Assembly (NCBI GenBank): GCA_034687125.1
Contig: JAQGBZ010000204.1
Coordinates: 1-64,000 of the forward strand
Direction: 5' to 3'
DNA length: 64,000 bases
Origin: Neelides folsomi
Taxonomy: Eukaryota; Arthropoda; Collembola; Neelipleona; Neelidae
Shown: piece after piece, positions 24,439 to 36,100 of the stretch
How the letters are laid out: every line of letters starts with the position of its first letter
How positions within the stretch are numbered: the first letter of the stretch is position 1
The notes under the pieces: generated by a model
The model's input: only the letters and a program-made list of their open reading frames with translations
Databases searched by the model: none
Told to the model about the DNA's origin: nothing
Made by a program: the position numbers and the translations under genes

Positions 24439-27154
24439 TTAGTCAATAATGAACTGGAAGATTACAGTTCCGGATTTTACTGCGACTTTGTCGTCCATTC
24501 CTTTCAAATTGAAGATGGACATGCAGATGATGTTAACCATAAATCCAACTAAAATACAAAAAACCCAATTTCTATTTAATTAATATATTTAGGATCTCAT
24601 TGATTTAATAAATCTCTTAACAAATTTTTCATATTTTTTCATTTTTACCTGTTATATAGGTATAGCTATTTAGATAATTAATATACGAGATATTTTACTC
24701 GAATTTTTTTTATATTTTATTAGATGTTTGTAAATCATACTTCTCGGTTTCTCGACCCAAATTAAAACATAAGGCACTTTGTATCCATGCTGTCCATTGA
24801 AGGGAAAATAGTTGCTGCTGATTCCCTCATGAGGTTCGTAGTGGATTTGCTTAAAATTTTCCCTGTCAGCTTCGTTGAGTCCTCTGCAGTAAATTCCCAC
24901 AGCGTGTCCTCCCTCTTGCTTCGGTCCACCTTTAATTTGATTAAACTTTTCTTCCAATTCTTTCGGTAAGATTTTTCCCTTCTTCTTGGTCTCCTTGTCA
25001 TCTTCAACTTGATTCTTCCAATTAATCTTTCCAGGAACCCAGTTGAAAATCTAAATTTAAACTCAAAATACTATAAAAACCATTTGATTGATGACACAGA
25101 CGATGATATTAAATATTGATTGTACTATCAAAACTTTTGACCCTATCCAATTTATATCTCTCGGTGGGCCAATTTTTAAAATTTGTTTGAATATTCATTT
25201 GAAATTAATTTATTACGTTTCTAACGATTATTAATTAAATTATTTCATGCTTAATATTTTGAATAAGTCTTTATTCGTAATTGAAGTAAACAGTAATCAA
25301 TTATTAGGCATTGAAAATATAAAACATAATTACAATACGATTTAGGTAATATTTCTTAATTGGATTAAAAATTATTAAACTTAATATAATAATATTAATT
25401 GGGCAGGTAACTATTTAATAGTTTAAATCATGAAACGGAATCATTATCAGCAGCGTGCAGGGAAAATATGAAAGAATAATTTCATGTTTATAAATATTTT
25501 GGTTCATTGTCAGTTTACTTTTTTCCATTACACTTTTAAAGCAAATTCTGGTAATTCCGTCACGGCAATTGCAAGCTACTGTGACCCACTTCTTGTCTCG
25601 AATGAACTGCCAGGATATTTTAGGGAAAGAACCATGCAATTGAGCAACCAAAAGGACCGATGGCCATTCCCTTTGACGATCCAAATCGGTGAAAGTGTAA
25701 TGTTTAATGAGAGAAAGATCGAAACTGAAGAAAAGGGTATTTTAAATTAAAGAAATTGAAATTCGCGTTTGTGCCACTCCGAAAACCACTCCGAGAAATT
25801 TTGGTATTATCGGAATTTGCCAAAATTGTTGATGGGACAAAAGATTCCTAAATCCGGTTTCTAGAGATTTCCGGATTGGATTTCGGATTTCTGCATTGAA
25901 AGAATGCACCCCTGTACTTTATATGATTTTCTTATGATATTGAGTATAATTATATTTAACCATCATTAACATAAATAAACGATAATTATATTTCATGAAC
26001 ACAAGTCTATTAAATATTCAGATATATTGTATTTAATTCAAAATAAGCATTGTAATCTTTTGCAAAGTATTATATTTTTTATACCAAATTTTTATTCCTA
26101 TGTTAAAACATAAAATAACACCAAACGGAATGAATTTTTGTAGCGACCTCCACTAATAATATTACATGAAAGTTTGTTTACTCAATGCGTAGTAAAATCA
26201 TATAATAGAAAAAATCAGTTATTTAAGTTTAAAGTATTTGCAAAGTATATAAAATGTTTGATAAGCCTATGGGCCCAGTGAGCTTCTATATGAGATAATT
26301 ATTTTTGTATTTTATTATACCTTATTGTTTCTTATGAGGAAACATGGTTCGCCCTTATCATATCCATACTTGTTCGCCCTGGTACAATGTTTCATTTTTT
26401 CAAGATAATGTTTCATATTGCAAACGGAACTTTTATTCTTTTTCAATGCTTCCTCAAGTGAATTTTTTTCACAGTCAATCAAATTCAGCTGCTTTTCATT
26501 GTAGTTCCCTACTTTGTTGTAATTTGTGGAATCTGTAAAACAAACAATTTTGGAATAATTTTAACTGTATTATTGTAATACCAAATAAATAAAACCATTA
26601 ATTAATTTTATAACCATTCACGTTGACATCAAGTTCATCAAGATAATCTTTGTAAGTGCTTGGTTCGGATCTTTTGTACCAAGTCAAAGACTTTCTGTAC
26701 ATTGAGGGCCGGTATGACAATCCAGGGCTTTCTCCAATGATACTGTCTCCCAACATTAAATGAGGTTCCCGAGTCCCATAAAAGCACAAAGCCACTTGGA
26801 GGAGAGTCATAAAGAAAAAGACAAAAAATGTGTAGAGAAAAGCGTAGAACACGAGGATGCTCACTGAAAAGATAACCTAAATAATTAATATCCTAATTAC
26901 TTGAATATTAAATATATATTAATAAATTAAAAATAAAATAAAATTGAATAAGGTGAGTAAAATTTAATTTTAATTAATTAACCCCATTGAAAGCCATTTC
27001 GTCCAAGACAAGCTTTCTCTTCGGGATTCCACAAGAACAAACGAATCGTTTGCCCCGTTGTGAGCTTTTCAAGATTGATTTGCGGAAGAACTCGCTCTTC
27101 TCCTTTGTCTCCAGCACCAACGTCATCCGCTGGCGGAGAAGTTGGAGATGACAT
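24439..27154 (-). CDS. Na+/K+-ATPase beta subunit (nervana-like)
   Basis: Glycoprotein partner needed for folding, membrane delivery and K+ affinity of the sodium pump. Exons 27154-26983, 26863-26615, 26532-26321, 25050-24741 and 24548-24439 join in frame to 350 residues. A cytoplasmic N-terminus carries the family signature FLWNPEEKACLGRNG; one membrane span follows (about residues 58-85), then the extracellular domain with ESPGLSYRP, the GEPCFLIR block, NWVPG, CRGLNEADRENF and YFPFNGQHGYKVPYV, and a C-terminus ending VIFQFIID. The cysteine spacing fits the usual three disulfides. Length is a little above typical (about 300-320) because of an inserted Lys/Glu-rich stretch after the NWVPG block (KINWKNQVEDDKETKKKGK). 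Intron 3 (1.27 kb) holds nothing I recognise. Which nervana paralogue it is cannot be told from one sequence. Confidence 0.93.
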
Positions 27155-27592
27155 TCAAACACTTATAAATTACAATTAGACGAAAGGAAATCCAATTTTA
27201 TTATTTCTCACACAAAACAACTCTATTTTATTTCTTTTTCTTATTTCGGTAATTTTTTTGGCTAACTTAATTAGTGTATCCTTAGTAAATATTGGTATTC
27301 AATAGGTATAATGCATAATGGTATTAAATTACGTTTGATGCACTTGCTTATACATTATGTTTATACAGTACACCTGTATCATATATGCAATGCTAACGGG
27401 AAAGCCATGCAGGTGTGCATAATGAGAATGTTTTTACCTGTGGCTAAAAAGTTGTAAACGGACGAGGGTTCTTCAAAACTCATTCATTCGTAATACACAA
27501 ATGTTAAATGAAACAAACTGAAACTGACTAAACCCCACCCATCACTATTTTAATTTTACTTTATTTTAATTTAATTAACCGAAATTTGAATA
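27155..27592. promoter_or_regulatory. Divergent intergenic region between beta subunit and Ly6 gene
   Basis: The 438 bp between two oppositely oriented start codons must hold the upstream signals of both genes unless distal 5' exons exist. It is AT-rich. I see no unambiguous TATA box or initiator that I would name. Shared regulation is possible but is inference. Confidence 0.4.
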
Positions 27593-28197
27593 ATGTCACT
27601 AGTTGGATTCTCGCTCTTATTTCTTCTTCTTTCATCCTTCAAAATCGCCGGTAATTTAAAAAATTTTTATTTGCGATATTAAAATAATCAGTAAATTAAC
27701 AATAAATTCATTTTGCGTTCTTAGACTCGATCCGGTGTTACCAGTGCAGCTCAGATGACGATAAAACCACTGGAGCTGACACTTGTGGAGTTTATCACGG
27801 ATTCGATGATGAGAAGAACATTGCTGTGGAATGCCAGGGAGATGAAAGCGTCACTCCCGGGACTTTCTGCCTCAAACTCACTCAACAAAGTCCAAGAGGA
27901 TTCATTTGGGATGGAAGGCAAATAACATTCTCATTAAATTTATTTTAATTGGGTTTATTAATTAATGTAATTTAATTATATTTTATTAGATGGAGACAAG
28001 TGGTGAGAAGATGTGCAAGTGTGAGCCATACGGGAGTGACAGGTGTTTGCAATTGGGGTGTGTATGAAAATGGAGTTTACTGGGAAGAATGTTATTGTTC
28101 TCAAGATTCATGCAATCACAGCCAAAATATTCGTTCTTCAATCTTCATCTTCGGCGGAATTCTCATCTCCTCCGTCCTCGCCTTAATAGGAAATTAA
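27593..28197 (+). CDS. Quiver/Sleepless-type Ly6 (three-finger) GPI-anchored protein
   Basis: Small secreted or GPI-linked protein of the family that in flies modulates potassium channels and acetylcholine receptors. Exons 27593-27650, 27725-27917 and 27990-28197 give 152 residues. There is an N-terminal signal peptide (MSLVGFSLLFLLLSSFKIAG), then ten cysteines in the quiver pattern starting IRCYQCSS and ending EECYCSQDSCNHS, then a hydrophobic tail (SSIFIFGGILISSVLALIG) fitting a GPI signal. The second intron starts GC rather than GT (GGAAG|GCAAAT) and ends TTAG; no GT donor nearby keeps the frame. An AATAAA lies at 28546. Family is clear; the specific partner is unknown. Confidence 0.9.
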
Positions 28198-28694
28198 TGA
28201 CCGAAATTAATTTCGGGTGGCGGGAGAGAGCCAAAGCGCATTTTTAACATGACGAATCGAATGATCTTTGAATTGACTGGTGATCTGAAATTCCATTTTT
28301 ATCTATATAATGTCCGTCCATTTTCTACAGACTTTTTATTTATTTTATAATATGGATTAAAGTATTTAGGTTTATATTTAGTACGCCTATATTTTAGGCT
28401 TATCACAGATTATCACTGCTTTATCATTTTATTATGATGGCTAAATTTAATAGTATTTTTCATACTGTTATTCTTTTAAGAAGTTTTTTAAACATTGTAG
28501 TTTTTAGAATTTAGTTTAAGTAGTTTGAATCAACAAATGTTCAGAAATAAATGCTTATTTTAAATTTTATAATAATATTTATATTTACAATAAGTTTGTT
28601 AATTATTAATTATGATGTTTTCTTCAACGAATAAATGTTGAAGTTAATAAGTATAATGCTTAAGCAATGCCGCTATAAAGCATATATATGAATA
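28198..28694. other. 3' flank of Ly6 gene
   Basis: AT-rich 3' UTR and spacer with an AATAAA at 28546-28551. No gene seen. Confidence 0.5.
28546..28551 (+). terminator. AATAAA, candidate Ly6 polyadenylation signal
   Basis: Canonical hexamer about 350 bases after the Ly6 stop codon, in AT-rich DNA. Plausible but not unique. Confidence 0.35.
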
Positions 28695-29519
28695 TGGTTG
28701 CCTTATCCCAAGAACTACCTATCCAAATTCGACCAAATCTTAAAAAATGGTAACCTTGCCAGAATTATAGAAATATAGATTACTAGCAATGTTTCGGCAA
28801 GGTCCTTTTCCCAAAGTCCAAAATCCCAAGATGAAAATGAACCGCGTGAAAATTGAGAAAACGAAAGGTCAAAGTGAAAATGGAGAAAAATGATTTTATT
28901 GTAGAGGGAATTTAGGACACGTCCGAATCGGGTGAGTTACAAAAACCCAATGACATTTTTACAAATTATTAATAAAGGTCAACAATAATTCCTAGGTCAC
29001 ATAAACATTTCACATTATTTCACATTAAAAACCCGCGGCTACAAGTATTATAAGAACTTAATGAGAAGAAGTAATTAAATTAATTAATTAAAATTAAGTT
29101 CAATTAATAATTGAATTACTTCTTGTAGAGAAACTTTAGCAGGAAAAAAGGCATAATTACTTCTATAAACTAGTCCCTTCTCCTATTCAATTTTCACCAT
29201 TTTGCAGACAATTCGGGTTATATTCAGTATACTTTTACGATTAGAGTTAATTTTATTTAACAAAATTTGCCTAATTTTTATATCCATTAAAGTTAATTTA
29301 AGTGAGAAATCGAAATTATCGAAAGTGAAATAAAATATTGAGAAGTATTGGTTTGATCGAGTGAAATGAACGAGAATTCAAATCTCACCAATTCTTTGTG
29401 CGCAAAGCAACTGATCATTCAAAAATTATATATACAAGATAAAATTAAAATTTAATTTATTCATTGTTATTTTTTAAATTGAACAAAATCGATAGGTAGT
29501 TCTTGGGATAAGGCCACCA
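28695..29519. mobile_element. Non-autonomous inverted-repeat DNA transposon (825 bp)
   Basis: The left end reads TGGTTGCCTTATCCCAAGAA and continues CTACCTAT; the right end is its reverse complement with one difference over 28 bases (TGGTGGCC). Both ends are flanked by TA (28693-28694 and 29520-29521), as expected of a TA-target duplication of Tc1/mariner-type elements. The interior is AT-rich, non-coding and has its own palindrome near 29065-29125 (AGAAGTAATT with AATTACTTCT). No transposase frame remains, so it would have depended on another copy. Confidence 0.8.
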
Positions 29520-29521
29520 TA

Positions 29522-30109
29522 TGTTTAATGAGACATTTAAGTTACTTTACTTGCCAGAAGGCATTTTTTTTATTTCTTAATGGATCTTAATTAAGTTGAC
29601 AGTAGAGGCAATCAATAAATATTTAATGTATTTTTACTATTTTGTTTTTCACATACCAATATGCTATAATAGTACATAGGAATATTTGTTAAATCAGGTA
29701 AAATGTGAAGTTATACAATATTTAAATCATGTATAATATATCTAAAAGTAAATAACTTTATCAAAATCATAGGAAGTTCACAACAAAATACTTATTTTAA
29801 ACAATAAATAGAACTTTGATAAATAATTAAATAGGAATTGGAAATAATATTTCATATCAATTTGAAATGCTATCAATTTCTCTATTCGCTCACTTCTCCA
29901 CTATAAGAATAATAACAACTTATATCATCAACAAAAACTCGTATTCTCAACAAAACGATCAAATAGTGGATATAAATATGTATTACCAGTGTTTACTCTA
30001 CAATAAAATTCTGAAATATTTACAAAATAATTAATTCAAAATCACCAAAATAATGACTATACAATTAATATCATAAATTAACTTATCATAATAATACTTT
30101 AACGGTGGG
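29522..30109. other. AT-rich 3' flank of cwo
   Basis: Presumed 3' UTR and spacer of the minus-strand cwo gene. Nothing else recognised. Confidence 0.5.
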
Positions 30110-33100
30110 TTAATTGAACGTGGGCTTATTCTCCATTCGACGCCGACTTTCCTCCTCCCCTGTCATAATACTTCCTCCTAGAGGATGTTTATTTGTTAAA
30201 TGGAATTTTGATTGTGGGCTAAGATAGAATCCTTCCGTCTCTTCCCACTTGTACTCATTCTTCAACATCGTCTTCCCCACCGGAACTTTAACGCCTGAAT
30301 ACGACGGACTTAAATTCCTCTTTCTTCCATATTTCTTTTGGATTTTGGGCCCTGGGATGGGATGCTTTGTTGCGCAATTGCTCATCATATTAATATTGCT
30401 CATATTATTGAGATTGCTCATATTATTAAGATTACTCATATTATTTAGATTACTAATGCTTTGATTATAATGAAACTGGGTGTCTGGATGAATTTGATGT
30501 AAACTCAAGGTTGAAAGGTCATTGGATGAAGAAGGAGGTGAATAAATGCTCCCATTACAGCTCCTATCCATTTTCCTAATCAATTCGTATTTTTCAATGA
30601 ACGGCTTGGGGTGGATAGTTGAAGAAATTTCGGACTCAATCTCACAAGAATCCTTTCGACTCAATTGGACCGGAGTGAGGATTCGGTCGGATGGTGGAGG
30701 GAGGAAAAGGACGGAAATGGTTACTGGATGTGGAGGATTCAACTCCTGGGTCTCTTTAGGTAAATATGGGACTAAACTGGATTTCTCAATCGTGACCGGA
30801 ATGTAGAAGTCTTCGCTGAAGGCGAACCCTGGGACTTTGTTAAGTTTCGCCTCATTGGGGGACTTGGAAGAAGAGAGAGAAGAATTGGCATTTTTCTTCG
30901 AATCTCCCTCTGTTTGACCAAGACTGTCTTCTCGGAATCTCTCGTTGATCTTTGACTTGAACTTGTACAGGGACGGTTGGCTTTGCTGGGTTTCATCAAT
31001 TTCTTGTTTGATTTGTACTGGAGGTGACTCACTACATTTGTAAAAAATAATTTGTATTCATACAAATATGTTCAAGGTAGAATGTGATCTACTTATTATT
31101 AACTATTGTTTAAAATAATACAATATAAAAATTAAAAAATGATTGAATTTTGAACTAATTTTATTAAATGTAAGATGTATTATCCAAAATAAGATTGAAT
31201 TTAATAATAGTGTAATTGTAATTGAAGGTGAAGTTAAATTATTTTTTACCTTGTAGAGGAATTTCCTCTTATGTATGATGGTACTGGTGGTTTTGAACTT
31301 GTTACAACATTGCTAGACCCTCCGGTGTGTTGACTCTGAACATCTAAAATTTCAATGGAAAGAGGAGTGGAAGAACAACTGTTGTTGTCACCCTCGCCTT
31401 CATCCACACTTTTGGTGCTTCCACAAGCTGAGGGATAGGACTCATGTCCAATTCTCTTATCTCCCAAAACTAGAGGAACATTTTGACGGTGATGGTTGAG
31501 ATGTTGAATCAAACGAGCACAAAGTGGATCTCCGGCTAGAAAAAATAACAATTATAATTAGTTTGACAGTTCTCTTTTTGATTGACAATAATTTATTGAA
31601 AGGTTTGGATCAATTAAATTCTTGTTTTACCAAACATTCCTTCTAACTCTACAAGAAAATGCATCGTTTCTGATATGCATTCTTGAAATCCAAGTCGGAA
31701 AAGTTCAGTTGGAGATGAAGGAGAAGTTGAGGAATTTTGAATTTTCACATCTTCCTTTTCACCTTCATGAACTCGCCCATTCGGTTGATGCATTTGGTCA
31801 TTTAATCCTAATGGACAAACATCTGAAATTTACAGACAAATTACATTTATTTCTAGCTATTTGCATCGATGATTGAATTAAATTTTAATTATAATATTTA
31901 AAAAAACATTACCTGGCATTTGACATGCATGACACCGAAGGTGTTGAATGTGTTTTATGGCCAGTTCGATGATTTCCGTCTTTTCAATTCTCCCTCGACC
32001 TTTCCTCAGACATGCTTGTGGAAGAAGTCTAGCCAAATCTGCCAAGCAATTGTTCATCCGGTCTCTTCGACGTTTCTCAATAATACGATGTGATAGTGGG
32101 TCCTTTAATTTATAAAAAATACGATAATATAATTTTAATATTTATTTATTTATTTGAATATTAGTACTATTATTAATTTAGTTTAAGATTGTCAAATTTT
32201 TGGCTTAAAATAATTTTCCTACACACGTACTAATGAAAAACATGAAATTGAACAAAGAAATAACGAGCTAATGAGAATTGATTGATTATTGATTAGATTG
32301 ATTACCATTTGAAAAGAAATGAAGCATGCTTAAATGACCAACAAACAGAAGTTTAATGGATAAACTTGAAACTGACTGATATTATTTGCCCCAAGGGTTG
32401 CAAGGATGTATATTTTTATAAGTGAGGATTTAGGATTTAGATTTCACCTATTTCACCTTTTTGTATTTGACAATAATTTTTATTTTACAATGAAAATCCA
32501 ACAATTGGTAAAAAGTTTCAAAATACAAGGTGGTGGGGCTTTTGTTATGTTAACAAAGTTGGCAATGAGCTCAATTCCAAAACTTCTCTTCCCTCTTGTA
32601 TCAATCAATCAATCAATAAGTTGGAGACTTAAAATGGAATGAACCAATGTTGTGAGTGCGAGCATCCAAAGACAATTTGCTCATGAAGGAAATGTAAAGT
32701 GAATTAAATATTCAAAATGGGAGGAATGAATCCGAATAATTTATAAGTAGACAAAATGTGTGAAATATGTGAAAAAGACGTCAGAGGAATGATGGGCGAA
32801 AGACATTTGTTGTCTGAGGATAAATCCGCATATATTTATCTATCAATTCCTTTTAAATAAATATGCCGCTCCATGAGCAAAAGTCTCCGGTTTTAAATAA
32901 AATAATATGCAAGAAGCGTCATTGTCTTGTTTCCTTATTTCAATCACTCCACGTGATTCCTTCAAATTGATATATAAAACATAGTTATTTAAATAAAAGT
33001 CATACATAATACGGTAAATGGTATTACTATTATAAGCTTATAGGTAAGTCTGTTTCTACACGTTATATGATTCTTTAACACAATATTTTAAATGGCTAAA

Positions 33101-36100
33101 ATAAAAAACTATCTTTTTTATATTTATATGCACCTTCATCTTTATATTTATGTTGTGCAAAGAAAGTGTAAAGTAGGAGGATAATATGCAAAATCATGTT
33201 ATAGGATTTTCACCTTGTTGCATATGAAAACTTAAGAACAATAACGGAGCACACGGCTGATTGTGTTTTGCATAGTTGAACTGATTTTGCGAATGTTTAG
33301 CTAATCGGAGATTGTTTAAAGGTAAGGTAATGCAAACACCGCCCAACTCATCAAGGGATCGACGCATGGGCTAAATATCTATTATAACTATTTTTAACAC
33401 TTCCATTAATTCCACCGACCCAACATTTCGCATATTAAAAATGGGAATAATTTGTCTCCCTCGGCTCTTGTTAGCTCTTTATATACCACATGCCTACTAG
33501 CTTTATATCTTATGATTATGATATGATATACCTACTTATAAGATATTAGGTTATAATTTTTAAATCATAGAATTAATAGAGAATATTACAAGTATATAAT
33601 ATATAAAAGATACAGAATATGGGTCTCATCAGCATCAGCCTTCGGATCGAATTTCAACAGGAGTTTTTGCACGTTAGAAGTTTACCCTTCAATGTTATCG
33701 AGACTCGTCCTAAAATAAAAGCACCTTGATGTTCCCCCACACAAGTGCTCAGATGGAAGTCTCGTCGTATAAAAAACTGATATTCAAATTATCTTATCTC
33801 GCCTTAGCAGTCAATCAACTGAAGGGGAATTTTCCCCATGTGTTGGCAAATATGCATGTGGGCAAAAAAATCATTTTCACTTTTACTTACTTATCATTTA
33901 ATATTATAACTACATGTTAATTTAGTCCTCGTTATGAATTATTACCGGGTTTATTATTTTGAGTTTAAATGATGTCGCATGAGTTGAACGATGGGCGAAA
34001 GAATGTTATATAGAGAAAAATCCTATTGTTGTTTCCTATCCATTTTGAGTAAATTGTGTGTAATTGAGTATATAGCGGTAATTAAATGGTGATCAATTGG
34101 GAACATTTTTGGGACGCGTGAGGTGTGACCCTTATGCAAAACACTTGTTATCTGTTTACAAATTATGATATGTACAGAGTGTGAAAACCACCCAATTTAA
34201 TGAAGGATGTCTGGTTGTTCTAATTTAAAAAAACACCCAATTGGCTTCTAAACTGATAATTAATAAATAGAGATAAATGTCATTTGCTTACTCGCATTGT
34301 TTTATGCCGTTTTGAAAATCCCAAATCCGTCTCCTCCAGATTGCCAACAGTTGAGAAATTCAAATCCCTGAAAAGCAGACATAACATAAATTTATTTATT
34401 ATAATGTCTCAAAAGTCAAAACGCAAATGTGTTGATTCATTTTATTTATCAAAGGAATGTTGAAATATTTGTACAAATATCACAAACTGCGATTGCACAT
34501 TAAATACAATGAGCATTTCTCTTTAAATAAAATATTTAGATAAAGGTTTATGTGTTCGCTAGAATGTTTCCATTTGAAATATTTATAGTTTTTCCACTTT
34601 TTCGCAATCTACACCTTGCAAATAAGGCGGTATAAAATTTATCGTTCATCGTATTTTATACCTTTGATTCTTTGATTCTTCCAGGATAGGGAAATTTGAA
34701 TATGATTTTTAAATTTTTGCACTTTGGTATATTTATATTATAGCAAATATTAAAGTAACAAAATTCAAGATAGATTTCATCTGCCTGTTTAAAATTCATT
34801 ATTCGTATCGTGCGGAAAAAATGCTTTAATTTCATAAAATGTCATATTTTTGTCAATTTGATCAATTATTACAATCGATCCAAAGCTTCTTCTTTTAATT
34901 TGCATGATATGAATCAGTATAATAAAAAATAAATACTTATTTCATACGTCCTCTTTAAATACAAGATAAATGGAATAGACAATCAATATTATGATTGGCA
35001 TATTTGTGACTGGTCGATGAGAGAGATATGCCAAACTATGCAGATTATTGAGATCATTTCAATATTCACAGACACGTGTGAGGAAAGTGAAGCAAGTGAA
35101 CTTTTATTTTTCCCCATTTCTTGGAATAGTTCCTGTCATTTGAAAGTCAAACGCCACACGCAGACAGAATGAGAATTCCAATTTATGCATGGGACTTTCG
35201 ACACTTTCCAAATCGACTCGCTTTTCCCTATCAATGACAATTCATACTAAATCATAATAATTCACTGTCACAATTTGAGATTCTTCCTAAGATAATTGAA
35301 TTTGCTAGAACTAGACTTAAGTCAATTTGCTAATTTAACATAAATTCCATAATTTGTGTAATACTAAAAATATGCGGATAAAAAACATGTTCAAGAGTGA
35401 ATTGGAAAAAATTGGCAAAACTATTTGTAAACTACTTTTTAATTTATATTTTAGCCTTAATGTGTGCTCCTAAATAAACGAATTGATTTATAGGAAAATA
35501 CATCAGAACATACGAGAGACGTTTCTTTTAGCATGCACGGTATGATCCTGAATCCAAATGGGTTTCAATCTACTAATAAGCGAGCAATGTGGGAAATAGG
35601 AGAAACAAATAGAAAAATGTTCTGGCTGTGGGTGGATTTTGGCAGAGGATTTGGCATTTGGGAAATAGTCGAAGACTTCAAAGCACAGTAATTGATATGT
35701 TTAGATAGATAGCCGGGTTGTATTAAAATAGCTCTCAACTGGCAAGCATTATTGGAGTAATGAAAGTCATTCTCTGAATAACTCAATGTCTGACACATGG
35801 GCGGATCAAAACTCACATATTCAATCTTGAGTTCATTTGAGAACAGATTGGCTCAAGTCACGTTTACAAAATTCGTACATTTTATCGCCTTTACGTCAAC
35901 ATTCACATTTAAAATAATGATTCAATACAAATTCACAAATCCTCATATTTACATTTCCAATTTATTTCAATTTTATCTCTGTTAATATTTCAATAATATT
36001 TCAATAAAATATAAATGAAATTTTCATTTTCTATTATGAACTTTCAATAGAATAACTTTTATTATGTTAATGCAAGTATTGAAATCGTTAAAAGGTCATT

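Noticed and set aside
25484-25750. Open frames on both strands inside intron 3 of the Na,K-ATPase beta gene
   Set aside because: Neither strand resembles a protein I know or an alternative beta-subunit exon.
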